Shown here in pieces: positions 9,517 to 17,842 of a stretch of DNA of 64,000 bases (its first letter is position 1; every line of letters begins with the position of its first letter). The translations under genes were made by a program, and so were the position numbers. Origin of the DNA: Macrococcus sp. 19Msa1099 (lineage in GTDB: Bacteria > Bacillota > Bacilli > Staphylococcales > Staphylococcaceae); the NCBI GenBank assembly GCA_019357535.2, contig CP079956.2:88240-152239 (forward strand), given 5' to 3'. Under the pieces are notes generated by a model. The model ran no database searches. It saw only the letters and a program-made list of their open reading frames with translations, and had not been told where the DNA came from.

Positions 9517-10519
9517 CGGGACACTCCTTTAATTCTAATTTATCAATTAAATTAATTAAATCTTTTTCTGAGGATGAAATTCGTACATTTTTATCTTTAA
9601 TCCAATTATCGTCATAAATCTGATTAAGGTAATTAATACCTGTATCAGGGACAATTGCGATTCCTCGATTTTTATCTGAACTTCTTAATACTTTAATAGC
9701 TGCTGCAATTGATAAACCTGATGATCCTCCTACAAGAACACCATATTCTTTAGCGAAATATCTACAAAGTGATATTGCTAACTCATCTGATACGATAGTA
9801 TAATTGTCAATATAGTCAAAATTTATATTACTACTCTTCCATGCTAATCCTGCACCATTAACTAGATATGATTGTTTATTTTGCTCAAATATACAAGAAC
9901 CTAGTACATCTGCACCTATAATCATCTTAAGAGGAGAAGATTCTTTTACTTTTTGGGCTATACCAGTTAAATGCCCACCAGTACTAACTGCAGAAGTTAA
10001 AAATTCAAATTCTTCTTGTAAGAACTCTAAAGAAGTATGTTCATAATGATATTTTTGGTTAAAATTATTTTCATATTGATTTAACCAAAAATAAGAATTA
10101 GCTTCGTCTTCTTTAATAATTGACTTTACTTTTTCAATTCTAGTTCTTTGATAGTTACCTGATTCATCTTTATCATTAACTAACACTACTTCAGCACCAT
10201 ATGCTTTATATAAATTAATAACAGATTGATCCAATTTGGGGTCGATTACTAATTTTGTTTTAATACCTTCTATAGCACCAAACATTGCTATCGATTTACC
10301 TAAATTACCTGAAGTAGACTCAATAATTATATCCTCATTTTTTAAAATCCCAGACTCTTTTGAGTATTTTAATAGTCCCCAAGCTGTCCTATCTTTAATA
10401 CTAAAATTAGGATTAAAATATTCTAATTTTAGTATTAGCTCTTTTCCTTCAGGTATTATCCCTCCTTTTAAAACTAAAGTAGGGGTATTACCTATCAAAT
10501 TAGACATATGATTATTCAT
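9509..10519 (-). CDS. PLP-dependent beta-replacement enzyme, SbnA/cysteine-synthase type
   Basis: This 336-residue fold-type II PLP enzyme keeps the lysine motif NFSIKDRTAWG, the substrate loop ESTSGNLG and the phosphate loop STGGHLTG. ESTSGNLG, YQRTRIEKVK, YFWLNQYENNFN and GVLVGGSSG resemble SbnA, which uses O-phosphoserine and glutamate in staphyloferrin B synthesis, more than they resemble cysteine synthase. The likely reaction is replacement of the phosphate of O-phosphoserine by a nucleophile to give a beta-substituted alanine. The nucleophile is unknown. No SbnB-like dehydrogenase is present, so the SbnA/SbnB route to diaminopropionate is not complete. A good site GGGAGG precedes the ATG. 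Confidence 0.82.
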   Translation of the reverse strand: MNNHMSNLIGNTPTLVLKGGIIPEGKELILKLEYFNPNFSIKDRTAWGLLKYSKESGILKNEDIIIESTSGNLGKSIAMFGAIEGIKTKLVIDPKLDQSVINLYKAYGAEVVLVNDKDESGNYQRTRIEKVKSIIKEDEANSYFWLNQYENNFNQKYHYEHTSLEFLQEEFEFLTSAVSTGGHLTGIAQKVKESSPLKMIIGADVLGSCIFEQNKQSYLVNGAGLAWKSSNINFDYIDNYTIVSDELAISLCRYFAKEYGVLVGGSSGLSIAAAIKVLRSSDKNRGIAIVPDTGINYLNQIYDDNWIKDKNVRISSSEKDLINLIDKLELKECPDE

Positions 10520-10537
10520 TGTATCCTCCCATCACTA

Positions 10538-11719
10538 CTATATTAAATGACCATCTGTTTCATTTAATACAATATTACCGTCATTTTTAATTAAGACTAA
10601 ATCTTCAATATGAATTGCACCGATTCCATACTCATAATAGGGAGTTTCAATACATAAAACCATCCCATCTTCTATTAATTCAATATTATTTTCTGAAAGA
10701 ACAGGTAATTCATAAGGTTCTAAACCTATACCATGACCAACATGATTCCTCTTATAATGAGGGATTCCATTATTCTTAACTTCATTCATCACTAAATCAT
10801 ATACTTCGTAGGCGTGCATCCCCGGTTTAATTCTTTCTATAGCAGATCTTTGAGCATTTCTTAAGATATTAAAGTAATCTTTATGTTTATAATAATTAGG
10901 GTTTTTAACAACAATTCTTGCTACATCTGCCCAATAACCTTCATATACAATATCGCAATCGAACCAAATAAAACTTTCATCAGTCAGTTTAGTATTATTA
11001 GGTTTTCTCTGCCCACCTACTGATTCTCTGCCGACCTTTATCATAGGAAGTACAGGTAATGCTCCTTGCTTGGAAACTTGGGTATTAAATTCTTGAACAA
11101 TAGCCTTTTCATCAACCTGTTCTGAATAAATTAGATCCTTAATATGCATAATAGACTTTTCTAGTATGTTAGCTGACTTTCTTAGCAATTCTATCTCTTT
11201 ATTTGTTTTAATACTTCTTACCTTTTTTATTAAGTAGGAACCTTTTAATACATTATAATTTGATAAATAATCACTTAATTTTGTATATTGAGAATTGTTT
11301 AATCCTTCTTCATCCAATACTATGTTTGATACAGATAATTTTTTTAATAATTCTATTAAAGCAAGATATGATGTATCATAATTGGTTTTAGGGTTTGAAT
11401 ATTGAAGTAATTTTAATTCGTCTTTCGTTAGAAGACAATGTTCTCTTCTTTCTCTATAAAACTTCCCATAGGTATGTACTATACCTATATTTGAATAAGC
11501 ATCTAATACTTGATCTATTTCGCCTAATGAATGTATGATATGTATTTCATCCAAGTTATTTTTATGTATCACAGCGAAAACTTCACTATTATATGGTCTT
11601 AATTGTTTACAAACCGGAAAAAAGCCAGTTAAATATTTAAAGTTTTCTTTTGTTGTAGCAATAAATACATCAGCATTTTCTTCATTTAAAATTTTTTCTA
11701 TTTCTGTTCTATTATACAA
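10538..11719 (-). CDS. M24-family metalloenzyme (aminopeptidase P / creatinase fold)
   Basis: The 393-residue protein has an N-terminal creatinase-like domain and a C-terminal pita-bread domain. The metal ligands look complete: Asp in WFDCDIVYEG, Asp in GYWADVAR, His in GHGIGLEP, Glu in CIETPYYE and Glu in HIEDLV. Members cleave Xaa-Pro peptides or C-N bonds in small molecules such as creatine. Its place between Nudix and PLP genes in a tight operon suggests action on a pathway intermediate or a peptide-masked product. The precise substrate cannot be read from sequence. Confidence 0.82.
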   Translation of the reverse strand: MYNRTEIEKILNEENADVFIATTKENFKYLTGFFPVCKQLRPYNSEVFAVIHKNNLDEIHIIHSLGEIDQVLDAYSNIGIVHTYGKFYRERREHCLLTKDELKLLQYSNPKTNYDTSYLALIELLKKLSVSNIVLDEEGLNNSQYTKLSDYLSNYNVLKGSYLIKKVRSIKTNKEIELLRKSANILEKSIMHIKDLIYSEQVDEKAIVQEFNTQVSKQGALPVLPMIKVGRESVGGQRKPNNTKLTDESFIWFDCDIVYEGYWADVARIVVKNPNYYKHKDYFNILRNAQRSAIERIKPGMHAYEVYDLVMNEVKNNGIPHYKRNHVGHGIGLEPYELPVLSENNIELIEDGMVLCIETPYYEYGIGAIHIEDLVLIKNDGNIVLNETDGHLI

Positions 11720-11720
11720 T

Positions 11721-12119
11721 TCATGTCTCCTTAATTTTTTGGTTTATTAATTCAATTACAGCTGGTGCCATTTTAGTAAAATCATATAAACTAATATATT
11801 TTATTTCTGTTATTTCTTCATTTGCTGAGATATGATTTAATACAGCAGTTGTTTTAAAACAATTTAATTTAACTTGTTTATTAGTATCAGGGTATGCATT
11901 ACCAACAATATCGTATAAGTATACTAAGTCATTCTCATGAATGTTGATATCCAGTTCTTCATTTAATTCTCTTATTAATGCTGATTTAACATCTTCCCCT
12001 TTTTCAATCTTCCCACCCGGAAGATAAAATTTCTCATTTTTTCTTACCCTTACTAATAATATTTTGTCATCTTTAATATCTACAAGACATGCACAGTTAT
12101 AATCTATCAAGTAACCCAC
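11721..12119 (-). CDS. Nudix hydrolase
   Basis: This small 132-residue protein is a single Nudix domain. The box GGKIEKGEDVKSALIRELNE continues into ELD, and it keeps the REL-EE metal-binding core; the usual Gly near the end is Asp. Nudix enzymes hydrolyse nucleoside diphosphates linked to another group. In this operon, which also has PyrE and a LOG-type hydrolase, a nucleotide substrate or a house-cleaning role is plausible. Its start overlaps the end of the HpaB-type gene by 23 bases and its stop abuts the M24 gene, consistent with one transcript. Confidence 0.85.
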   Translation of the reverse strand: MGYLIDYNCACLVDIKDDKILLVRVRKNEKFYLPGGKIEKGEDVKSALIRELNEELDINIHENDLVYLYDIVGNAYPDTNKQVKLNCFKTTAVLNHISANEEITEIKYISLYDFTKMAPAVIELINQKIKET

Positions 12120-13497
12120 TCACTCTCTCTGTTAAATCATTTTTAGGATAAGTCAAATAGTGCATAGCTCCTATCCTCATTGGATCTCCCGCGTGATAAT
12201 ACTCATAAACTTTTTGTCTTTGACCAAACGCTTCTCCCGTTAAGTCCCATGCTAAATTTAGTAATTTTATTCGATAATTTGCATCACATAAATCGGAAGA
12301 AAGACTTTGCTCTAGTATTGATTTATTTTCATTTAATAAATCTGCTTCAGTTGGTACAGACAACATTGAACCTGCTGATAATTCTTGAATTAAATCTACT
12401 GCATTTTTATAAATAAAAGGTAAATTATATCTAATCGCTTGTATTGTTTTTATTTCAGGTGTAAGGATTCCTTCAGCAGTAAAATTTGCCTCTTCTTCAC
12501 ATCTAGAAATACCTGCTTTAATTAATTCAATAGAACTTGTTAGATATCCTAACTTTTCTTGAATATTAATAAAGTTACTTAGCCCTAGTTTTTCAGCTAA
12601 TTCAATTGCTACACCAGTAATAAACTCAAGTTTCACAAGTCCTCTAGTAATATCTTGATGTCCTGTATGATGTCTTATCTTAGAGCTATCAAAGAAATGA
12701 TTTGAGGTATCAATATTTTTATATACAAAAACTCTTTCCCATAGAACTTTTACATTTTCAAAAATTACATATGCATCCAGTTCTTCTAGAGAATTAGACA
12801 GTGGATAATCAAACTCATTGTATCCTTCTTTATTAATCATTTTTCTTGATATAATTTTAATACCTGGTGTATTTACTGGGATAGCAAATGCAACTGCAAA
12901 TGATTCATCTCCTTCTTTAAGTCCAGGCATATTGAAAATCAACAATTCATCTGCTAATGGCGATAGAGTTACAATCATTTTTGATCCCTTCACTGTTATC
13001 CCCTGTTCGTCAGTTTCAATAATTTTTACAGCTGCGTAATCATGATTTAATTCACCTAAACTCTTGCTTCTATCCATCTGTACATTAATAGAGGCATGGG
13101 AGACAAACAAATCATTTTCACTTATGTATTCGTAATATTTTTTTGCATTTAAAGAAAAGTCTGTATACTTATTTTTACCTAAAAATGAAGAGTGCTCTGA
13201 TAAGCTCATAATTCCTGGATTCAAGAAATCTGGAGTTCTACCTAACATTCCAAATGATTCTTTAGCAATGTCATAATAAACTTCTCTTTTTCTTCTTAAA
13301 TCTTCTATCGTTTTTGGTTTTAAAAAAGTAACAGACTTTTTAATATTGTTTTCTTCATACGTATGATTAGAATTAGTTTCTTGTAATTCATAATACTTTT
13401 CAATATAACCGTATGTTTTATTAAGAATATCTATCGATAATACATTTTTTATTTGCTCACCATTTATATAAACTACTCGCCCATCATTTAATTTCAT
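12097..13497 (-). CDS. HpaB-family FADH2-dependent monooxygenase
   Basis: The 466-residue protein matches the large component of 4-hydroxyphenylacetate 3-hydroxylases throughout: LNDGRVVYINGEQI at the start, then TIEDLRRKREVYYDIAKESF and FGMLGRTPDF, a mid-region HTGHQDITRGLVKLEF, and HAGDPMRIGAMHYL near the end. The fold is that of acyl-CoA dehydrogenases. Such enzymes use reduced FAD from a separate reductase to hydroxylate aromatic or N-containing small molecules. No reductase gene was found nearby, so host flavin reductase would be needed. It is probably a tailoring step in the operon pathway. Confidence 0.87.
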   Translation of the reverse strand: MKLNDGRVVYINGEQIKNVLSIDILNKTYGYIEKYYELQETNSNHTYEENNIKKSVTFLKPKTIEDLRRKREVYYDIAKESFGMLGRTPDFLNPGIMSLSEHSSFLGKNKYTDFSLNAKKYYEYISENDLFVSHASINVQMDRSKSLGELNHDYAAVKIIETDEQGITVKGSKMIVTLSPLADELLIFNMPGLKEGDESFAVAFAIPVNTPGIKIISRKMINKEGYNEFDYPLSNSLEELDAYVIFENVKVLWERVFVYKNIDTSNHFFDSSKIRHHTGHQDITRGLVKLEFITGVAIELAEKLGLSNFINIQEKLGYLTSSIELIKAGISRCEEEANFTAEGILTPEIKTIQAIRYNLPFIYKNAVDLIQELSAGSMLSVPTEADLLNENKSILEQSLSSDLCDANYRIKLLNLAWDLTGEAFGQRQKVYEYYHAGDPMRIGAMHYLTYPKNDLTERVSGLLDRL

Positions 13498-14214
13498 TTA
13501 TAAAATCATCCCTTCATATAAATAAATAGTTTCTTCATATTTTCTTATATTATTCATTATTTTATCGATATATATATCATGAAAAGTATTCTCATTTAAT
13601 ATTTGCAAAGGTATACTTACACCAAGTATCCTTCCACATTTAAGATTGACTTTACTAATTCCTGCTGGTATTCTTCTGTTTTTATTTACTAAAAGCTTAA
13701 TTAGTTCCTCATCAACTTCAGGATAAATTACTTTTACACTATCCTTACTATATTCGTTTTTATGTACTCTCTTAAAAGAATTACATTTATTTAAGCAATC
13801 TACAAATTGAATATAACTTTCCAGAGGTTCGGGAGTATTTTCATCATTCATAGTGTTAATTTGTAGTATATCTTTATCCTTCTCACTATCCAACTTACTA
13901 AATCGCTCATTTTTTAATAGTATTTGTATATGATTAGCATAATCATCCTTTGAAATAGTATGTTGCCACGTATCTATATAATATTCTTCACTATTTATAA
14001 TTTGGCATAAAATATACTTATATTTAAGTGCTTTTAGGCATGTGTACCTGTGAGCTCCATCAAGCACCAAGTAATAATTATCAATTTTTGTTACGATAAT
14101 TGGACTTTTTTGAACACCTTCTTCTTCAATTTTAGTTATTAATTTCTGAAATCTAATTTTTTCAGTGTATTCATGTAAAACTAGATTATTAATTTCTATA
14201 AATCTTAATTCCAA
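13498..14214 (-). CDS. SbnI/ParB-like free L-serine kinase (putative)
   Basis: The 238-residue protein begins with a ParB/Srx-type fold: a short leader, QKLITKIEEEGVQKSPIIV, then YYLVLDGAHRYTCLKAL with the DGAHR signature. This is the layout of SbnI/SerK enzymes, which phosphorylate free serine to O-phosphoserine, rather than of DNA-partition ParB; the long C-terminal part lacks an obvious HTH. It lies three genes upstream of the SbnA-like enzyme, whose relatives consume O-phosphoserine. The gene abuts the HpaB-type gene with no gap. The kinase role is inferred from fold and context. Confidence 0.72.
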   Translation of the reverse strand: MELRFIEINNLVLHEYTEKIRFQKLITKIEEEGVQKSPIIVTKIDNYYLVLDGAHRYTCLKALKYKYILCQIINSEEYYIDTWQHTISKDDYANHIQILLKNERFSKLDSEKDKDILQINTMNDENTPEPLESYIQFVDCLNKCNSFKRVHKNEYSKDSVKVIYPEVDEELIKLLVNKNRRIPAGISKVNLKCGRILGVSIPLQILNENTFHDIYIDKIMNNIRKYEETIYLYEGMIL

Positions 14215-14223
14215 TATATCTCC

Positions 14224-14793
14224 TCAATTCATATATTTGTTAGGTAACTCATGTTTGAAGTTTTTCATTTTATTTAATAGATTTTCAACGGAAGAATCTA
14301 TTATTATTAGTTCTTTATTTTTTTCTGGAGCAAATCCTGAATTAACCGTATTATTAATTAGATCAATTATAGGATTAAAAAAACCATTGATATTCAACAC
14401 GCCTATAGGTTTTTCATGTAAACCCATTTGACTCCATGATAAGACTTCAAATAGTTCTTCAAATGTACCAAATCCACCAGGTAGTATTAGAAACCCATTA
14501 GATAAATCCGCCATCATATTTATTCTTTCACTCATATCTCTTACTTTAATTAATTTATCAATTTGATTATGTGCAATCTCTCTATCTATTAAAAACTCTG
14601 GCATTATACCAGTAATATAGACTTTTGATTTAATAGCTTCGGTAGCGACTAATCCCATTAATCCAACTTTTCCACCACCATAAATAATCTCCATTCTTTC
14701 TTTTTTGATTATTTCTATCAAATCTAAAACAGCTTTTTGATATAAGTTGTTATTCCCACTATTAGATCCACAGAAGATACAAACTTTGTCCAT
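14224..14793 (-). CDS. LOG-family nucleoside 5'-monophosphate phosphoribohydrolase
   Basis: The 189-residue protein is a LOG/lysine-decarboxylase-like Rossmann protein. It has CIFCGSNSG at the start, YGGGKVGLMG, the family signature PGGFGTFEELFEVLSW, and the preceding MSERINMM. LOG enzymes cleave the N-glycosidic bond of nucleoside monophosphates to release a base and ribose 5-phosphate. In this operon it could release a modified pyrimidine or purine base from a nucleotide made with PyrE. The substrate is an inference; staphylococci also carry stand-alone LOG genes of unknown role. Confidence 0.86.
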   Translation of the reverse strand: MDKVCIFCGSNSGNNNLYQKAVLDLIEIIKKERMEIIYGGGKVGLMGLVATEAIKSKVYITGIMPEFLIDREIAHNQIDKLIKVRDMSERINMMADLSNGFLILPGGFGTFEELFEVLSWSQMGLHEKPIGVLNINGFFNPIIDLINNTVNSGFAPEKNKELIIIDSSVENLLNKMKNFKHELPNKYMN

Positions 14794-14854
14794 TATAGTT
14801 CCCCCTACATATCAAATTAGTAATATAAGTATTATTAATAGGCTTAGGTTTTTA

Positions 14855-15295
14855 CTATGATTTCTTAATATAGTGAAAAACACTATTATCAATTTTCATA
14901 TTCATTTTTTCATACAACTTTTGTGCATTGATATTACCTATTGAAGTTTCTAATGTTACATATTTTGCATCTTTTGAAACTGCATATTTAAAAACTTCAT
15001 TTATTAAACTTTCTCCTAAATTATTTCTTCTAAATTTTTCATCAACAAAAAGATCATTTAAAATATAAGATTTTTTCATAGAAACAGATGAAAATGTTGG
15101 ATATATTTGAACAAAACCCGCTATTACCTCTCCATACTCAGCAATAAAAATAATAGATTCTTCATTTTCAATTCTATTTTTTATGAAATTCTTTGCACCC
15201 TTTAAATCACTCTCTTTTTCATAAAATATTCTATATTTATTAAATAAAATACTAACTGTTTCTAAATCATCAATATTTGCTTGTCTAATTTTCAT
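14855..15295 (-). CDS. GNAT-family N-acetyltransferase
   Basis: This protein of about 146 residues begins MKIRQANIDDLETVSILFNK and has a GNAT core: the acetyl-CoA loop DEKFRRNNLGESLI and the C-terminal ETSIGNINAQKLYEKMNM. The ATG at 15295 with GGGAA upstream is preferred over an in-frame start seven codons earlier, because that start overlaps the peptide gene. It is the first enzyme gene after the pheromone-like peptide and could acetylate the product for self-protection or tailoring. Confidence 0.82.
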   Translation of the reverse strand: MKIRQANIDDLETVSILFNKYRIFYEKESDLKGAKNFIKNRIENEESIIFIAEYGEVIAGFVQIYPTFSSVSMKKSYILNDLFVDEKFRRNNLGESLINEVFKYAVSKDAKYVTLETSIGNINAQKLYEKMNMKIDNSVFHYIKKS

Positions 15296-15309
15296 AACCA
15301 AAATTTCCC

Positions 15310-15399
15310 TTACCACAAATGATTACCAATTATTGGTTCGCTAGATAATAAAATTGTATACATCAACAGAATAATTACATACTTTCTTCTTTTTAACAT
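15310..15399 (-). CDS. Short hydrophobic pheromone-like peptide precursor (29 residues)
   Basis: A strong site AAAGGAG, eight bases from the ATG at 15399, starts a 29-codon frame. The peptide begins MLKRRK (basic), continues with the hydrophobic core YVIILLMYTILLSS, and ends EPIIGNHLW before TAA. This is the shape of SHP/ComS-type precursors exported and processed to a C-terminal pheromone, and it lies divergent to an Rgg-type regulator as those genes do. Fourteen bases separate its stop from the GNAT start, so it would be the first gene of the operon. The mature form, export route and activity are inferred. Confidence 0.68.
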   Translation of the reverse strand: MLKRRKYVIILLMYTILLSSEPIIGNHLW

Positions 15400-15422
15400 A
15401 ATCAAAATCAAACTCCTTTTAA

Positions 15423-15443
15423 TATAATATTTTGTATATTATA
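15423..15443. promoter_or_regulatory. Palindrome in the divergent promoter region (candidate operator)
   Basis: An inverted repeat with eight-base arms (TATAATAT, spacer TTTGT, ATATTATA) sits between the pheromone-like peptide and the regulator gene. It overlaps AT-rich sequence able to serve as a -10 element for the minus-strand operon. Its place fits a binding site for the adjacent regulator. It could also be only a promoter feature. Confidence 0.45.
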
Positions 15444-15501
15444 ATTATTGCAAAAATTAATTGTGCAAATGTGCATAAAATTGTGAAATATGAGGTGTGA
15501 A

Positions 15502-16353
15502 ATGCTATATGAGGTAATTGAGGCAAAAAGAAAAGAACAAAATATTACTAGAAGTAAGCTTTGTAAAAATGTGTGCAGTCCATCTACGCTATACAGATTT
15601 GAAAAAGGGGAATTAAATGTTTCTTTAGATATTTTTACAAAATGGTGTGAAAAACTTAAAATTGAAAATATAAATTTAATTTCTACAAAAATGTATTTAA
15701 ATGAACTAAATCAGTTTGACATAGCAAAAGAAGCTATTTATTATAATGATTTCGAGAGCTTAGAATATTTAATAAATTCATCTCCTACTAAAAAGAACAG
15801 TTACTTTTTTACCACAAAACTACATCCTTGGATGTGTGCTGTATATTATTTTAATATAGGGGAAATTGATAAATCAAAAACAATATTAAAAAACATATGT
15901 CCTCATACTAAAATAAATTCATTTTTTGATTTTAATGTTCTAAATTCATTAGCATTGGTATATATATTAAATAAAGAGTGGTATAAAGCAAAAGAAATTT
16001 TAAATAAGTGTATTAATAACTCTTATTTCAAAGAAATTTCAGATATAAATATTGAAATGAAAGTTAAATATAATTTAGCATATTGTCATTTTTACTTAGA
16101 TAACATTTACGACTGTATAGATATTTTAGAAAATTTAGTATATTTAAACAAAAAAAATACCCATATTTTTATGATGGGCAAAATATATTATTTTTTATAT
16201 TTATGTTATAAAAAATTAAATAATGATAAAATATTTAGAGAATATTTAAAATTAGCATACTTCGCGTTTTATATTGAAGATCCTCAATCAATATATATTT
16301 CTAAAAATATTATCCCAACTTTAAAAGAAGAAGGTATTACTATTCATATTTAA
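15502..16353 (+). CDS. Rgg/RRNPP-type transcriptional regulator
   Basis: This protein of about 283 residues has an N-terminal Xre-like HTH (NITRSKLCKNVCSPSTLYRFEKG) followed by an all-helical region with TPR-like repeats (IDKSKTILKNIC, WYKAKEILNKCI, IYDCIDILENLV). This is the Rgg/PlcR/MutR layout, in which a small peptide binds the TPR part and switches DNA binding. I prefer the ATG at 15502, with GAGGTG just upstream, over the in-frame ATG at 15490. It is divergent from a pheromone-like peptide and the ten-gene operon and probably controls it. From 16354 to the next element at 16526 there is no credible gene. Confidence 0.83.
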   Translation: MLYEVIEAKRKEQNITRSKLCKNVCSPSTLYRFEKGELNVSLDIFTKWCEKLKIENINLISTKMYLNELNQFDIAKEAIYYNDFESLEYLINSSPTKKNSYFFTTKLHPWMCAVYYFNIGEIDKSKTILKNICPHTKINSFFDFNVLNSLALVYILNKEWYKAKEILNKCINNSYFKEISDINIEMKVKYNLAYCHFYLDNIYDCIDILENLVYLNKKNTHIFMMGKIYYFLYLCYKKLNNDKIFREYLKLAYFAFYIEDPQSIYISKNIIPTLKEEGITIHI

Positions 16354-16541
16354 TATCTTTCATATCATAGATTAACAGTAATATAAGTAAAATAATAATC
16401 ATAAATTTTTTCTATAAAAGGTTCCGTTCATTCTGTATATTTGCTATAATAGAAACAAATTACACTTATGTAGACATTAAATTAAAGAGTACTAATTATC
16501 AGTAAGATAATTTGGTATGTCAACAGTATACTGGACAATTT

Positions 16542-17342
16542 TTATGTGGTACTTAACTTATAACTGACTGGCGTTTGATAGTTCAGTGAACCATGAATTC
16601 TATGATGGTTAAACCAATTGATATAATCAGATAGTTGTAAATTAAGTTCATCTAATGTTCTGAAGCAATTCGGATATATAAATTCTGTTTTGACAGCTTT
16701 AAACGTTGATTCTGCTATCGCATAATCATAAGGACATCCTTTTATACTTAAAGATCGCTGTATACCAAACGTCGTTAAAGCATCTTCGATGCACGCATTA
16801 TCAAATTCTTTTCCTCTATCTGTATGAAACATAGATACACGATGTAAATTGCCTTTAATGCTAGATAATGCCCTTAGTACAAGGTCTGCATTTTTATGTC
16901 TACCGGTACTTACGCCAATAATCTCTCGATTAAACAGATCAACAAATAAGCATATATAATGCCATTTATTCGCTACTTTTACATAAGTTAAATCACTTAC
17001 AATAACTTCCATCGCATGTTTTCTATTGAATTTTCGATTAAGTCTATTATCTATCAATTGTTCATTGTAATTTTGCTTTTTATGTTTATATCGGGCTTTG
17101 TTATATAATGAAATGAGCCCATTAACCTTCATAATCTTAATGATTTTTCTTCTTGAAACAACTAAACCTTTGGTTTTTAACACTTCTCTAATCTTCCTAG
17201 ACCCATAACATTTTCTACTCTTATTAAATATACTGATAATGCTTTCTGTCAGTATATGTTCTTGTGCTTCTTTTTCTGCTTTTCTCACGACATTTACTTC
17301 ATAGTAATAAGTACTACGGCATATTTTAAGAGCTTTACACAT
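16542..17342 (-). CDS. IS3-family transposase, OrfB (DDE domain)
   Basis: The 266-residue protein has an HTH_21-like N-terminus (KSRKCYGSRKIREVLK) and an rve integrase core with DDE residues: Asp in VIVSDLTYV, Asp in MFHTDRGKEF and Glu in YAIAESTFKAVKTE. The C-terminus WFNHHRIHGSLNYQTP is typical of IS3. A minus-one frameshift on a slippery run between the frames usually joins OrfA and OrfB into the active enzyme. Confidence 0.93.
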   Translation of the reverse strand: MCKALKICRSTYYYEVNVVRKAEKEAQEHILTESIISIFNKSRKCYGSRKIREVLKTKGLVVSRRKIIKIMKVNGLISLYNKARYKHKKQNYNEQLIDNRLNRKFNRKHAMEVIVSDLTYVKVANKWHYICLFVDLFNREIIGVSTGRHKNADLVLRALSSIKGNLHRVSMFHTDRGKEFDNACIEDALTTFGIQRSLSIKGCPYDYAIAESTFKAVKTEFIYPNCFRTLDELNLQLSDYINWFNHHRIHGSLNYQTPVSYKLSTT

Positions 17343-17383
17343 GGCTGATACCGAATATTGATGGCTATTCTGCCTAATAACTT

Positions 17384-17665
17384 TTATTTTCGTCCCATTA
17401 TCAGCGCTGCTTGCTTTAAAATATCTGTTTCCATCCTTAACTGCTTATTTTCTTTACGTAACCTTTTTAATTCTTTTTCATCTTCACTGAGATTATCTTG
17501 ATGCTTAAATGAGCCAGTTTTATCATAGTCTTTAATCCATTTGTCTAGTGCTGATGGTGTTAAAGTATACTCTTGAATAATATCTTTACGAGATTTTCCA
17601 TTTTTGAACAATTGAACCATTTGAAGTTTGAATTCAGGACTTAAAGTCCTTCTCTTTTTTTCCAT
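17384..17665 (-). CDS. IS3-family transposase, OrfA (HTH)
   Basis: The 93-residue protein starts with an HTH_Tnp_1 domain (LSPEFKLQMVQLFKNGKSRKDI) and ends in a leucine-zipper-like helix (EDEKELKRLRKENKQLRMET). It supplies DNA recognition for the element and lies upstream of OrfB, offset by frame. Confidence 0.92.
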   Translation of the reverse strand: MEKKRRTLSPEFKLQMVQLFKNGKSRKDIIQEYTLTPSALDKWIKDYDKTGSFKHQDNLSEDEKELKRLRKENKQLRMETDILKQAALIMGRK

Positions 17666-17742
17666 AAAAAGAATCGCCTACTTTCTTAATTTAAGACTAA
17701 CCTTCCTTATAAAAGTTGTCTAGTTAAGTGTAGCCGATCCAT

Positions 17743-17785
17743 AAAAAACACGATTTACATGGTCCCGTAAATCGCGTTTTTATGG
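17743..17785. terminator. Stem-loop terminator
   Basis: GATTTAC and GTAAATC pair within a longer arm flanked by A and T runs, close after the stop of the minus-strand gene at 17843. It would end that short transcript. Confidence 0.65.
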
Positions 17786-17842
17786 TTCTGTAAAGCCGTC
17801 GTATGCAGTTATTTTTGTAAGATATAATTTTTTTAAATTATA

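Larger units (their letters stand above)
16526..17735 (-). mobile_element. IS3-family element (two-gene)
   Basis: Imperfect inverted ends (ACTGGACAATTTTT near 16530 and the complement of AAAAGTTGTCTAGT near 17711) bracket an orfA/orfB pair in the usual IS3 arrangement. The boundaries are approximate. It separates the biosynthetic region from the transfer-like operon. Confidence 0.82.

Noticed and set aside
13498..14214. ParB plasmid-partition protein
   Set aside because: The ParB-like fold is present, but there is no HTH, no ParA partner and the gene is fused into a metabolic operon with an SbnA-like enzyme.
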